DNA of 64,000 nucleotides, from the NCBI GenBank assembly GCA_910578335.1, contig CAJTPU010000014.1, forward strand, positions 1-64,000, written 5' to 3'. Both the position numbers and the translations under genes were made by a program. Source of the stretch: an uncultured Lachnospiraceae bacterium. GTDB lineage: Bacteria; Bacillota; Clostridia; Lachnospirales; Lachnospiraceae. The notes under the pieces were generated by a model. It was not told the origin of the DNA and made no database searches. It saw only the letters and a program-made list of their open reading frames with translations. Position 1 is the stretch's first letter. Each line of letters opens with the position of its first letter. Shown here one piece after another: positions 32,376-41,027 of this stretch.

Positions 32376-32855
32376 CTATAAGCCAAGGCTGTCCAGTTCA
32401 TTTTGTAACAGCCGGAATTGATTTTCGTAAATCAGGGAAAGCAGATGATTGAGCTGCCTGAGGGCGGTTTTTAAGGCAGAGGCGGAGAGCAGACCCTGCT
32501 CAAAGGCATCTGCAAGCTCGTCTAAATCGACGACCTTTACCGTGCCGTCCGGCTGGATAATAACGTCGGCAAGCAGGTCGGTAGCCACAAGGGTGTTTGC
32601 GGCGGCGTCATAATCGTACTGCATGATATCACAGTACCAGCAGAACAGACTGCCGTCCGAACGGTAAAACTTACTGACCTTAAAGCCTTCTTTTAAAAAA
32701 TAGCAGGAAGCGCCATATTGAAACTGCGCTTTGGGATTCAGCGTATCCCATCTGGTGATGACAATAGAATCATTCTGGCTGACGATTTTATCATCTTTCA
32801 GCAAGATACACTCGTCAGGGATAAGACGTCTGCGGTAAAGAGTTAATGGATTCAT
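32376..32855 (-). CDS. DUF402 domain protein
   Basis: The product has 159 residues. The DUF402 core is seen in FKVSKFYRSDGSLFCWYCDI and TLVATDLLADVIIQPDGTVK, with the acidic DLDELADA. In related proteins this fold has nucleoside di/triphosphatase activity with metal bound by Asp residues. ATG 32855 is six bases after GAGG. It converges on the SleB-like gene and diverges from the ATP synthase operon. Confidence 0.85.
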   Translation of the reverse strand: MNPLTLYRRRLIPDECILLKDDKIVSQNDSIVITRWDTLNPKAQFQYGASCYFLKEGFKVSKFYRSDGSLFCWYCDIMQYDYDAAANTLVATDLLADVIIQPDGTVKVVDLDELADAFEQGLLSASALKTALRQLNHLLSLIYENQFRLLQNELDSLGL

Positions 32856-32984
32856 TGGCAACCTCAACGTGAAAATAGGATTAGAAATTTTGTTTCAGCA
32901 TATAGTGATTAAAATACTACACCTCCATATACGGGAAGTCAAATGGAAATTGCATTAAAATTGTCAAAAATCAGCGAAAGCAAC

Positions 32985-33012
32985 TGGACAATATTTGGAA
33001 AAGTGGTATAAT
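32985..33012 (+). promoter_or_regulatory. promoter of the ATP synthase operon
   Basis: TGGACA (32985-32990) and TATAAT (33007-33012) are separated by 16 bp. It implies a start near 33019, which excludes the ATG at 33018 as the first codon. Confidence 0.65.
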
Positions 33013-33062
33013 TTATTATGTGTTTCACTTTAGAACGTCTGGCACATATGGAGGAGTACATT

Positions 33063-33311
33063 GTGGCAAGGCGCAGAAAATATGATAAAAGCGTATATCA
33101 ATCACTGGCGTTGATTACACAATTTGGAATCAATATGCTGGTTCCTGTTTTTTTATGTTCTTTTGTGGGAATCTGGCTTGACGAAAAATTCGGCACTTCC
33201 TTTTGGATGATACTGCTTTTTTTTGTTGGAGCACTGGCTGGTTTCCGCAATATCTACATTATGGCAAAACGGATTTATGACAGCAAGGACAAGGATGCGC
33301 ATGACAGATAA
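33063..33311 (+). CDS. AtpZ-like membrane protein
   Basis: The product has 82 residues with two membrane segments (LITQFGINMLVPVFLCSFVG and FWMILLFFVGALAGF). This is the AtpZ/AtpI (F0F1-associated) plan. Such proteins aid c-ring assembly or Mg2+ supply. GTG 33063 follows GGAGGAG by six bases. It overlaps the next gene by 11 bases. Confidence 0.82.
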   Translation: MARRRKYDKSVYQSLALITQFGINMLVPVFLCSFVGIWLDEKFGTSFWMILLFFVGALAGFRNIYIMAKRIYDSKDKDAHDR

Positions 33312-33768
33312 GTTAAAAAGAGTGGACAGGGCATTGTTGGAACTGGTGACAGGCATAGCGGTTTTCGGCGTGCTTTGTCAGACGGCGGGGCTTTTGTTCC
33401 CCATCGATTCCGTAAAGTATGCTTTAGGACTGTGGGGGGGGATTATACTGGCGGCTCTGGCTGCCATACATATCTGGCGTTCCCTGAATAAGGCATTTTC
33501 ATGTGATGGAAAGTCGGCGGCACGGCTGATTGCCGGCGGCTATGTTGTGCGTTATCTGGTGGCAGCGCTCTTTTTGCTGTTTTTGTACTTTATGGGCGCA
33601 GGCTATTATGTGCTGGCAGGTTTTTTGGGTGTTATGGGGTTAAAAGCAGGTGCGTACCTGCAGCCTTTAACGCATAGATTTTATAACCGGCTGTTTCACG
33701 AGACGGACCCTGTTCCACAGCCTCTTATAGAGGAAGGAGAAACTGCTTCGGAAAATATGGAGGAGTAA
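33301..33768 (+). CDS. atpI: ATP synthase subunit I (AtpI-like)
   Basis: The product has 155 residues and four predicted membrane segments with the AtpI-type hairpin (ARLIAGGYVVRYLVAALFLL). It probably acts as a chaperone for assembly of the c ring. ATG 33301 has AAGGA five bases upstream and overlaps the preceding stop. Confidence 0.78.
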   Translation: MTDKLKRVDRALLELVTGIAVFGVLCQTAGLLFPIDSVKYALGLWGGIILAALAAIHIWRSLNKAFSCDGKSAARLIAGGYVVRYLVAALFLLFLYFMGAGYYVLAGFLGVMGLKAGAYLQPLTHRFYNRLFHETDPVPQPLIEEGETASENMEE

Positions 33769-33780
33769 GGAGGTGAGAAC

Positions 33781-34515
33781 ATGAAATATGGAATATTGAT
33801 GTCGGGTAATGAAGTGGATTTTATGATACATGGTCTGTTTAAGTATTCCTTTTTCGGACATGAGGTCTGGATAACCACTTCCCATGTATGTATTCTGATA
33901 GTGATGCTTGTCATTATCGGCTTTGCGATTGCCGCTAATGTGAAGATGAGGCACGCAGAGGAGATTCCCACAGGATTCCAGAATGTAGTCGAGCTTATTG
34001 TGGAAAAGCTGGACGGCATGACGGACGGTACGATGGGAAAGAGCGGTGTGAAGTTTCGCAATTACATCGGTACGATTTTTATTTTCATTCTGCTGAGTAA
34101 TCTCTCGGGGCTTTTAGGCTTAAGACCGCCGACAGCCGACTATGGCGTGACGCTGCCGCTGGGACTTATGACCTTTACGTTGATTCACTTTAACACATTC
34201 AAGCATAACAAGCTGAAGGACATTTGGAAGGATAAATGTTCGCCGCTGCCGCCATGGCTGCCCATATGGCTGCCCATCAACCTGATAAGCGATATTGCAG
34301 TGCCCATTTCCCTGTCCCTGCGTTTGTTTGCAAACGTATTGTCAGGCGTGGTTATGATGGCGCTTGTATACGGGCTGATTGGAAAGCTTGCGCTTATCTG
34401 GCCGGCGTTTCTGCATATTTATCTCGATATCTTTTCAGGCGCAATCCAGACATATGTATTCTGTATGCTGACGATGACTTATATAGCAAACGGAATCGGA
34501 GATTCGGAAGCATAA
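33781..34515 (+). CDS. atpB: ATP synthase subunit a
   Basis: The product has 244 residues. Subunit a forms the half-channels of the membrane motor. The essential Arg lies in ISLSLRLFANVLSGVV. AGGAGG precedes ATG 33781. Confidence 0.95.
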   Translation: MKYGILMSGNEVDFMIHGLFKYSFFGHEVWITTSHVCILIVMLVIIGFAIAANVKMRHAEEIPTGFQNVVELIVEKLDGMTDGTMGKSGVKFRNYIGTIFIFILLSNLSGLLGLRPPTADYGVTLPLGLMTFTLIHFNTFKHNKLKDIWKDKCSPLPPWLPIWLPINLISDIAVPISLSLRLFANVLSGVVMMALVYGLIGKLALIWPAFLHIYLDIFSGAIQTYVFCMLTMTYIANGIGDSEA

Positions 34516-34593
34516 GATATGCCAACGAAAAAATGTTTTAGCAGTTATTATTTTTCATTATTATAAAAAACACATTTTCAGGAGGAAATCATC

Positions 34594-34848
34594 ATGGAAT
34601 TTAACGAGAATTTTATCAGAGGATGTTCCGCAATCGGTGCAGGACTTGCACTTATCGCAGGTATTGGTCCCGGTGTAGGACAGGGTATTGCAGCAGGTCA
34701 TGCGGCAGCAGCAGTAGGACGTAATCCGGGCGCCAAATCCGATATCACATCTACCATGCTTTTGGGGCAGGCAGTTGCGGAGACAACAGGTCTGTATGGT
34801 CTGGTTACGGCGCTGATTCTGATGTTCGTAAAACCTTTACTGCCATAA
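34594..34848 (+). CDS. atpE: ATP synthase subunit c, Na+-type ligands
   Basis: The product has 84 residues and forms a two-helix hairpin. The ion-binding Glu is in LLGQAVAETTGLYGL, with Gln in the first helix (GPGVGQG). Val, Thr-Thr and Tyr in the second helix match the Gln/Glu/Ser(Thr)/Tyr set of Na+-translocating c subunits. This predicts a Na+-driven enzyme. AGGAGG precedes the start. Confidence 0.95.
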   Translation: MEFNENFIRGCSAIGAGLALIAGIGPGVGQGIAAGHAAAAVGRNPGAKSDITSTMLLGQAVAETTGLYGLVTALILMFVKPLLP

Positions 34849-34871
34849 GCGTTTCCTTTTAAGGTATGGCT

Positions 34872-34900
34872 GTATGCCAAAGCGTTCTGCTTTGACATAC
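34872..34900 (+). other. intercistronic hairpin between atpE and atpF
   Basis: GTATGcCAAAGC pairs with GCTTTGaCATAC (12 positions, one mismatch) around GTTCT. No T run follows. It may protect or attenuate mRNA so that subunit c is made in excess. Confidence 0.5.
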
Positions 34901-34962
34901 CTATGAAAACGTAAAGAAAGGAGACCTGAAGGGTGAAGATATTATTGACATCCGGAGAAACC

Positions 34963-35478
34963 ATGACGAGGCTGTTCAATCTGGACTGGCAGCTATTTGC
35001 GGATTCGGTTTTGTCCATGATAGCCGTACTGTTTTTATTCTTTGCATTATCCTACTTTCTGTTTAATCCTGCGAGAAAGATGCTGCGCGGGCGTACGGAA
35101 AAGATAAAGGGCGAGCTGTCGCAGGCGGCGCAGGATATGGAAGAAGCAAAAGCCATGAAGGAAGAGTACGAGGGAAAACTCCGTGAGATTCAGAAAGAAG
35201 CGGATGAAATCATGGCTGAGGCGCGCAAAAAAGCGATTATAAGTGAAAACCAGATTATCGGCGAAGCCAAGGCAGAAGCGGCACGCATTATGGAAAGAGC
35301 ACGCATGGAAGCAGAGCTTGAAAAGAAGAAGGCTGCTGACGATGTGAAGAAGGAAATGATAGCGGTTGCTTCTCTTATGGCTGGCAAGGTGGTATCGGGA
35401 GCAATTGATGTGTCCGTGCAGGAAAGTCTGGTTGACGAGACTTTGAAAGAGATGGGTGAGAGCACATGGCTAAGCTGA
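34963..35478 (+). CDS. atpF: ATP synthase subunit b
   Basis: The product has 171 residues from ATG 34963 (CGGAG five bases upstream). GTG 34933 with AAAGGAG nine bases upstream would add ten residues and cannot be excluded. One N-terminal membrane helix (SVLSMIAVLFLFFALSYFLF) precedes a long charged coiled coil forming the peripheral stalk. The gene overlaps atpH by 13 bases. Confidence 0.92.
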   Translation: MTRLFNLDWQLFADSVLSMIAVLFLFFALSYFLFNPARKMLRGRTEKIKGELSQAAQDMEEAKAMKEEYEGKLREIQKEADEIMAEARKKAIISENQIIGEAKAEAARIMERARMEAELEKKKAADDVKKEMIAVASLMAGKVVSGAIDVSVQESLVDETLKEMGESTWLS

Positions 35479-36014
35479 TTGAAAAGGTATACGGCGAGGC
35501 GCTGTTTGAGCTGGCGGTAGAAGAGAAACAGACCGGCAGCCTGATGGAAGAGGTGCAGGTTCTAAAACAGGTGCTCGCAGAAAATCCGGAGCTTGCAAAG
35601 CTGATGCAGCATCCGGGAATCCCGGAAAGCGAAAAAGAAGAAGTGCTTGAGAATGTATGGGGTGGACGCGTCAGTAAGGAGATTACGGGTCTGATGCTGC
35701 TTCTGTTAAGGAAAGAGCATTACGGGCAGCTTCCCCTTGTACTGGATTATTTTCTGGCGAAGGTTCGTGAAAAGGAGCGCATCGGAACCGCGTATGTAAC
35801 GACGGCTGTTCCGCTTTCCGCCTCTTTGCGGGACAAAGTAGAAAAAAGGCTGTTGGAGACAACGGACTACCGGTCCTTTGAGATGCATTTTGACGTGGAC
35901 GAATCCTTGATTGGCGGCATGATTATCCGCATTGGCGACAGGGTTTTGGACAGCAGCATCAGGACGAAGCTGGAGAATTTGAGCAGGCAGTTATATCAGA
36001 TTAAGCTGCAGTGA
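35466..36014 (+). CDS. atpH: ATP synthase subunit delta
   Basis: The product has 182 residues, starting LIEKVYGEALFELA. The conserved C-terminal part is FDVDESLIGGMIIRIGDRVLDSS. It joins the b stalk to the alpha3-beta3 head. Confidence 0.95.
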   Translation: MAKLIEKVYGEALFELAVEEKQTGSLMEEVQVLKQVLAENPELAKLMQHPGIPESEKEEVLENVWGGRVSKEITGLMLLLLRKEHYGQLPLVLDYFLAKVREKERIGTAYVTTAVPLSASLRDKVEKRLLETTDYRSFEMHFDVDESLIGGMIIRIGDRVLDSSIRTKLENLSRQLYQIKLQ

Positions 36015-36047
36015 TGCAGACGATAAAAGAAAGGTGCGAACGGAACC

Positions 36048-37556
36048 ATGAATTTGAGACCAGAAGAAATAAGTTCCGTAATCAAGGAGCAGATTAAAAG
36101 GTACGCGGCCGACATGGAAGTATCTGAAGTGGGTACGGTTATTCAGGTAGCGGACGGTATTGCTCGTGTACATGGTCTGGAAAATGCCATGCAGGGTGAG
36201 CTCTTGGAATTTCCGGGCGAAGTATACGGCATGGTACTGAACCTTGAGGAGGATAATGTGGGTGCCGTGCTTTTGGGCAGCCAGAGAAGTATAAATGAAG
36301 GCGACGTTGTAAAGACCACCGGCAGGGTAGTGGAGGTGCCGGTAGGCGACGCGCTGTTAGGGCGCGTTGTCAATGCGCTGGGGCAGCCGATTGACGGCAA
36401 GGGTCCGCTGCAGACCAGCAAATACAGAAAGATAGAAAGAGTTGCCTCCGGTGTTATCACAAGAAAATCAGTAGATACGCCCCTGCAGACAGGTATCAAG
36501 GCGATTGACTCCATGGTGCCCATCGGAAGAGGGCAGCGCGAGCTGATTATCGGAGACAGGCAGACGGGTAAAACCGCGATTGCCATTGACACGATTATCA
36601 ACCAGAAGGGGCAGGACGTAAGGTGTATCTATGTTGCAATCGGACAGAAGGCATCTACGGTTGCCACGATTGTAAAGACGCTGGAGGAATACGGTGCGAT
36701 GAGCTATACCACGGTAGTGGCGGCTACGGCGAGCGAGCTTGCTCCTTTGCAGTATATTGCGCCTTATTCAGGCTGTGCCATCGGCGAAGAGTGGATGGAA
36801 AACGGCGAGGATGTGTTGGTTATTTATGATGATTTGAGTAAACATGCGGCGGCATACAGGACACTCTCTTTGCTGTTAAAGAGACCCCCCGGACGTGAGG
36901 CGTATCCCGGCGATGTGTTCTATCTGCATTCAAGGCTTTTGGAGCGTGCGGCAAGGATGAGTGAGGAATACGGCGGCGGTTCTCTGACGGCGCTTCCGAT
37001 TATTGAGACGCAGGCGGGCGATGTTTCCGCGTACATTCCGACCAATGTCATTTCGATTACGGACGGACAGATTTATCTGGAGACGGAAATGTTTAACGCA
37101 GGCTTCAGACCAGCCGTCAACGCAGGACTTTCCGTTTCCCGTGTGGGCGGTGCGGCACAGATTAAAGCGATGAAAAAGATTGCGGCGCCTATTCGTGTGG
37201 AGCTTGCACAGTACCGCGAGCTTGCAGCGTTCTCACAGTTTGGCTCCGAGCTGGATGCCGATACAAAAGAGAAGCTGGCGCAGGGCGAGCGCATCAAAGA
37301 AATTTTGAAGCAGCCCCAGTATAAGCCCATGCCGGTACAGTACCAGGTTATCATTATTTATGCGGCGACCAATAAATATCTGCTGGATATACCGGTTGAG
37401 GATATCACCAGATTTGAAAAAGAATTCTTCGAGTATCTGGACACCAAGTATTCGGAAGTTCCGAAGGCGATAGCGGATGAAAAGGTGATTTCCGAGGCAA
37501 CGGAGGAGGCACTGAAGAAAGCCATTGCAGAATTTAAGGCAGAGTTTGAGAAGTAA
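36048..37556 (+). CDS. atpA: ATP synthase subunit alpha
   Basis: The product has 502 residues. It begins MNLRPEEISSVIKEQIKRY and has the P-loop GDRQTGKT. It also has the family signature PAVNAGLSVSRVG. Confidence 0.97.
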   Translation: MNLRPEEISSVIKEQIKRYAADMEVSEVGTVIQVADGIARVHGLENAMQGELLEFPGEVYGMVLNLEEDNVGAVLLGSQRSINEGDVVKTTGRVVEVPVGDALLGRVVNALGQPIDGKGPLQTSKYRKIERVASGVITRKSVDTPLQTGIKAIDSMVPIGRGQRELIIGDRQTGKTAIAIDTIINQKGQDVRCIYVAIGQKASTVATIVKTLEEYGAMSYTTVVAATASELAPLQYIAPYSGCAIGEEWMENGEDVLVIYDDLSKHAAAYRTLSLLLKRPPGREAYPGDVFYLHSRLLERAARMSEEYGGGSLTALPIIETQAGDVSAYIPTNVISITDGQIYLETEMFNAGFRPAVNAGLSVSRVGGAAQIKAMKKIAAPIRVELAQYRELAAFSQFGSELDADTKEKLAQGERIKEILKQPQYKPMPVQYQVIIIYAATNKYLLDIPVEDITRFEKEFFEYLDTKYSEVPKAIADEKVISEATEEALKKAIAEFKAEFEK

Positions 37557-37577
37557 GAATAGGAGTGGTGAGCGATT

Positions 37578-38492
37578 ATGGCATCCATGCGAGATATTAA
37601 GCGCCGCAAAGGCAGCATACAGAGCACCCAGCAGATTACCAAGGCGATGAAGCTGGTATCCACGGTAAAGCTGCAGAGGGCAAGGCAGAATGCAGAAAAG
37701 TCAGTCTCGTATTTCTCCTGTATGTATGAAACGGTTACTTCCATACTAAATATGACGATGGGTATGAAGCATCCTTATCTGGACGGCGGTTCTTCGGGAA
37801 AGAAGGCGGTTATTGTCATGACTTCCAACAGAGGGCTTGCCGGCGGCTATAATTCCAATATTGTCAAGCTGGTGACGGGAAGCTTTTCCAAAGAGGATAC
37901 GGTGATTTATGCGGTAGGAAAGAAAGGGCGTGATGCGCTTGCGCGTCAAGGCTATGAAATTGCCGTGGACGCTTCGGAGATAGTGGAAGAGCCGGCATAC
38001 GCAGATGCGATGTGCCTGACAAGGAAGCTGTTAGAGGCGTTTGAAAAGGGAGAAATCAGTGAGATATATCTGGCGTACACCTATTTTAAAAACACAGTCA
38101 GCCATATTCCTACTTTGATGAAGCTTCTGCCGGTAGCACTTCAGGAAAAAGAGTCCGCGGAGGATACCGAAGGGGACGAAGCACGCGGCGCACAGGCAGA
38201 AAAAGAAGGACAGAGTGATGGCGAAGTGAAGAAAGCGCCCATGAATTTTGAGATGGACGATGAGGACGCCTTGAACCTGATTATTCCCAAATATGTGACC
38301 AGCCTTATATACGGAGGGCTTGTGGAATCCGTGGCGAGTGAAAACGGCGCCAGAATGCAGGCAATGGATTCTGCGACGAGCAATGCGGAGGAAATGATAG
38401 AGGATTTGACTCTGATGTACAATAGGGCGCGTCAAGGCTCTATCACGCAGGAGCTGACGGAAATCATTGCAGGTGCGGGCGCAATTTCATAA
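37578..38492 (+). CDS. atpG: ATP synthase subunit gamma
   Basis: The product has 304 residues. It begins MASMRDIKRRKGSIQSTQQI and ends RARQGSITQELTEIIAGAGA. An acidic insertion (about 195-225, EDTEGDEARG and following) makes it slightly longer than usual. It is the rotor shaft. Confidence 0.96.
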   Translation: MASMRDIKRRKGSIQSTQQITKAMKLVSTVKLQRARQNAEKSVSYFSCMYETVTSILNMTMGMKHPYLDGGSSGKKAVIVMTSNRGLAGGYNSNIVKLVTGSFSKEDTVIYAVGKKGRDALARQGYEIAVDASEIVEEPAYADAMCLTRKLLEAFEKGEISEIYLAYTYFKNTVSHIPTLMKLLPVALQEKESAEDTEGDEARGAQAEKEGQSDGEVKKAPMNFEMDDEDALNLIIPKYVTSLIYGGLVESVASENGARMQAMDSATSNAEEMIEDLTLMYNRARQGSITQELTEIIAGAGAIS

Positions 38493-38577
38493 GCGCAGCA
38501 AAGGGCGTCTGGTCATGCGGGCGGTATTTGCCTGCATTGGGCAGCGCAGGTCAGAACAGGAAAGAAAGGATAACAAG

Positions 38578-39972
38578 ATGGCAGGAGTAAATAAAGGAAG
38601 AATTACTCAGATAATCGGAGCGGTTCTGGATATCCGCTTTGATGAAGGAAAACTTCCGCAGATAAACGAAGCAATCATCATACCGTTAAAGGACGGCGGC
38701 AGCCTCACGGTCGAAGTGGCGCAGCATCTTGGAGACGATACGGTACGGTGTATTGCCATGGGAACTACGGACGGGCTTGTCCGCGGCATGGCGGCTGAAG
38801 CAACCGGTGCGCCGATTTCCGTGCCCGTAGGCGAGAATACGCTGGGACGTATGTTCAATGTGCTGGGTATGCCGATTGACAACAAACCGGAACCGACAGG
38901 CGTGTCTTATGAGCCGATACACAGGCCTGCGCCTGAGTTTTCGGAGCAGTCCACACAGACAGAGCTTTTAGAGACAGGAATCAAGGTGGTAGATTTACTT
39001 TGCCCCTACCAGAAGGGCGGTAAAATAGGTCTTTTTGGCGGCGCCGGCGTAGGCAAGACGGTGCTGATTCAGGAGTTGATTCGAAATATTGCAACGGAGC
39101 ACGGCGGCTATTCCGTATTTACCGGCGTAGGCGAGCGTACCCGTGAAGGAAACGATTTGTATCATGAAATGACGGAGTCCGGCGTTATTGATAAGACCAC
39201 CATGGTGTTCGGACAGATGAACGAGCCGCCCGGAGCGCGTATGCGAGTGGGATTGACAGGACTTACCATGGCGGAGTATTTCAGGGATAAGGGCGGCAAG
39301 GATGTGCTTTTGTTCATTGACAATATTTTCCGTTTTACGCAGGCAGGCTCCGAGGTGTCCGCGCTTTTGGGACGTATGCCTTCGGCGGTTGGTTATCAGC
39401 CCACACTGCAGACGGAAATGGGTGCTTTGCAGGAGCGTATTACTTCCACGAAAAACGGTTCCATTACTTCCGTGCAGGCGGTCTATGTGCCGGCGGATGA
39501 CTTGACGGACCCGGCTCCGGCGACCACTTTTGCGCATCTGGATGCGACAACGGTGCTTTCCCGTTCCATCGTGGAGCTTGGTATTTATCCTGCTGTGGAC
39601 CCGCTTGAGTCTACCTCCCGCATTCTGGACCCCAGAATCGTAGGTGAGGAGCATTATCAGACGGCACGCGGCGTACAGGAAATTCTGCAGCGTTACAAGG
39701 AATTGCAGGATATTATTGCAATTCTTGGTATGGATGAGTTGTCTGAGGAAGATAAGCTGGTGGTTTCCCGTGCCAGAAAGGTACAGAGGTTCCTTTCCCA
39801 GCCGTTCTTCGTGGCAGGACAGTTTACCGGACTGGAGGGTAAGTATGTGCCTGTTTCCGAGACCATCAGAAGCTTTAAGGAGATTCTGGAAGGAAAGCAT
39901 GATAACATACCGGAAAGCTACTTCCTGAATGCAGGCAGCATTGACGACGTAATTGCCAAGTACGAAAGGTGA
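38578..39972 (+). CDS. atpD: ATP synthase subunit beta
   Basis: The product has 464 residues from ATG 38578 (AAAGGA upstream). The P-loop is GGAGVGKT and the signature is PAVDPLESTSR. It is the catalytic subunit. The open frame continues upstream to 38467, but that part overlaps atpG and is not conserved. Confidence 0.97.
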   Translation: MAGVNKGRITQIIGAVLDIRFDEGKLPQINEAIIIPLKDGGSLTVEVAQHLGDDTVRCIAMGTTDGLVRGMAAEATGAPISVPVGENTLGRMFNVLGMPIDNKPEPTGVSYEPIHRPAPEFSEQSTQTELLETGIKVVDLLCPYQKGGKIGLFGGAGVGKTVLIQELIRNIATEHGGYSVFTGVGERTREGNDLYHEMTESGVIDKTTMVFGQMNEPPGARMRVGLTGLTMAEYFRDKGGKDVLLFIDNIFRFTQAGSEVSALLGRMPSAVGYQPTLQTEMGALQERITSTKNGSITSVQAVYVPADDLTDPAPATTFAHLDATTVLSRSIVELGIYPAVDPLESTSRILDPRIVGEEHYQTARGVQEILQRYKELQDIIAILGMDELSEEDKLVVSRARKVQRFLSQPFFVAGQFTGLEGKYVPVSETIRSFKEILEGKHDNIPESYFLNAGSIDDVIAKYER

Positions 39973-39983
39973 CAGGTAGCGCT

Positions 39984-40379
39984 ATGGAACAGTTTAAGCT
40001 GCGGATTATTACTCCCGACAGGGTGTTTTATGAAGGCGATGTGAAGATGGTAGAATTCAATACCACCGAAGGCGAAATCGGTGTTCTGCCGGGGCACATT
40101 CCTATGACTGTAGTGATAAAGCCGGGAATTCTGACAATCACGGAGGAAAACGAGACGAAGGAAGCGGCGCTGCACGCCGGTTTTGTAGAGATTTTGCAGG
40201 ACAGCGTTACGGTACTGGCTGAAATCATAGAGTGGCCGACGGAGATTGATGCCGAGAGAGCGGAGGCGGCACTGCATCGTGCGGAAGAGCGCATCAAAAA
40301 TCATACACCCGAGACGGATATGGCGAGGGCAGAGACAGCGCTGCTGCGCGCCATGGCAAGAATATCTGTATTGAAGTAA
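39984..40379 (+). CDS. atpC: ATP synthase subunit epsilon
   Basis: The product has 131 residues. The beta-sandwich start is FKLRIITPDRVFYEGDVKMV with GEIGVLPGH, followed by a helical C-terminal hairpin rich in Ala, Glu and Arg. It is the last gene of the operon. The start at ATG 39984 has a modest site (ACAGG). Confidence 0.95.
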   Translation: MEQFKLRIITPDRVFYEGDVKMVEFNTTEGEIGVLPGHIPMTVVIKPGILTITEENETKEAALHAGFVEILQDSVTVLAEIIEWPTEIDAERAEAALHRAEERIKNHTPETDMARAETALLRAMARISVLK

Positions 40380-40386
40380 TTACGAA

Positions 40387-40416
40387 GGAAGCAGAATTTT
40401 TTCTGCTTCCTTTTTT
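40387..40416 (+). terminator. terminator of the ATP synthase operon
   Basis: GGAAGCAGAA pairs with TTCTGCTTCC around TTTT, followed by TTTTTT. Confidence 0.95.
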
Positions 40417-40494
40417 GTGGGAAGTCCTGTGCGGGAGTGACCGCCTCTTTGCCCGCTGCATATACTGAAAGAAAGGGAACGCGGAGAGCGGATT

Positions 40495-40884
40495 ATGGAT
40501 TATCAGCACAGAATTCTGCCTTTTTACATGTCCTACCCTGCACCGTATTTTATGCGCGAAGAAGACAGCGTGTGGAAAGATTTGGAGTATTTTCAGCAGA
40601 TGTATCCGGCGCAGGCAAAACAACTGCAAAAACGGATTGCCGAAATTTTAGATAAAATGGACTATGAGGGAAGTATGCTCTATGATGAATATCCCGACAA
40701 ATGGCAGTTGTACAGACTCTCGGAAAATGTGATTACCATATTAAAGCAGGAAGAAGAGGAGAGCGACCAAGCGCCGGCTTCTCCCGAAAAGTGGGAATGG
40801 GTAGGCGACATGGTACAGATTATTTTGTATTATGAAATATACAGGAGAAGGCATGGAGGACGGCGCGGTTTCTTAAAATTTTAG
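40495..40884 (+). CDS. unknown protein (129 residues)
   Basis: It begins MDYQHRILPFYMSYPAPYFM. It has a central helix-rich part (YPAQAKQLQKRIAEILDKMD), an acidic stretch and a basic C-terminus. No membrane segment or known motif is visible. The ribosome site is GGAGAGCGG. I do not recognise the family. Confidence 0.6.
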   Translation: MDYQHRILPFYMSYPAPYFMREEDSVWKDLEYFQQMYPAQAKQLQKRIAEILDKMDYEGSMLYDEYPDKWQLYRLSENVITILKQEEEESDQAPASPEKWEWVGDMVQIILYYEIYRRRHGGRRGFLKF

Positions 40885-40911
40885 TTGTGGTTTTTGCATA
40901 AAGCCATTAAA

Positions 40912-40971
40912 ATATAGTCATAGTGCGGAAAAGCCCTGTTATAAAAAGGAGCGGAGGCGCTATGACTATAT
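40912..40971 (+). other. 15-bp inverted repeat with ribosome-site-like loop
   Basis: ATATAGTCATAGTGC (40912-40926) pairs with GCGCTATGACTATAT (40957-40971) with one G-U. The 30-base loop contains AAGGAG. It lies between the 40495 gene and the methyltransferase and has no T run. Its role is unclear. Confidence 0.5.
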
Positions 40972-41027
40972 TGCCATGAGGACAAGTAAGAGAAAGATTC
41001 CCGGAAACGGACACGGGGGAGAGACGG

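Noticed and set aside
33018..33062. ATG 33018 as start of the AtpZ-like gene
   Set aside because: It lies at the predicted transcription start; GTG 33063 has GGAGGAG at good spacing.
38995..39900. Minus-strand ORF of 301 codons
   Set aside because: It is the antisense of atpD, and its protein has no plausible composition.
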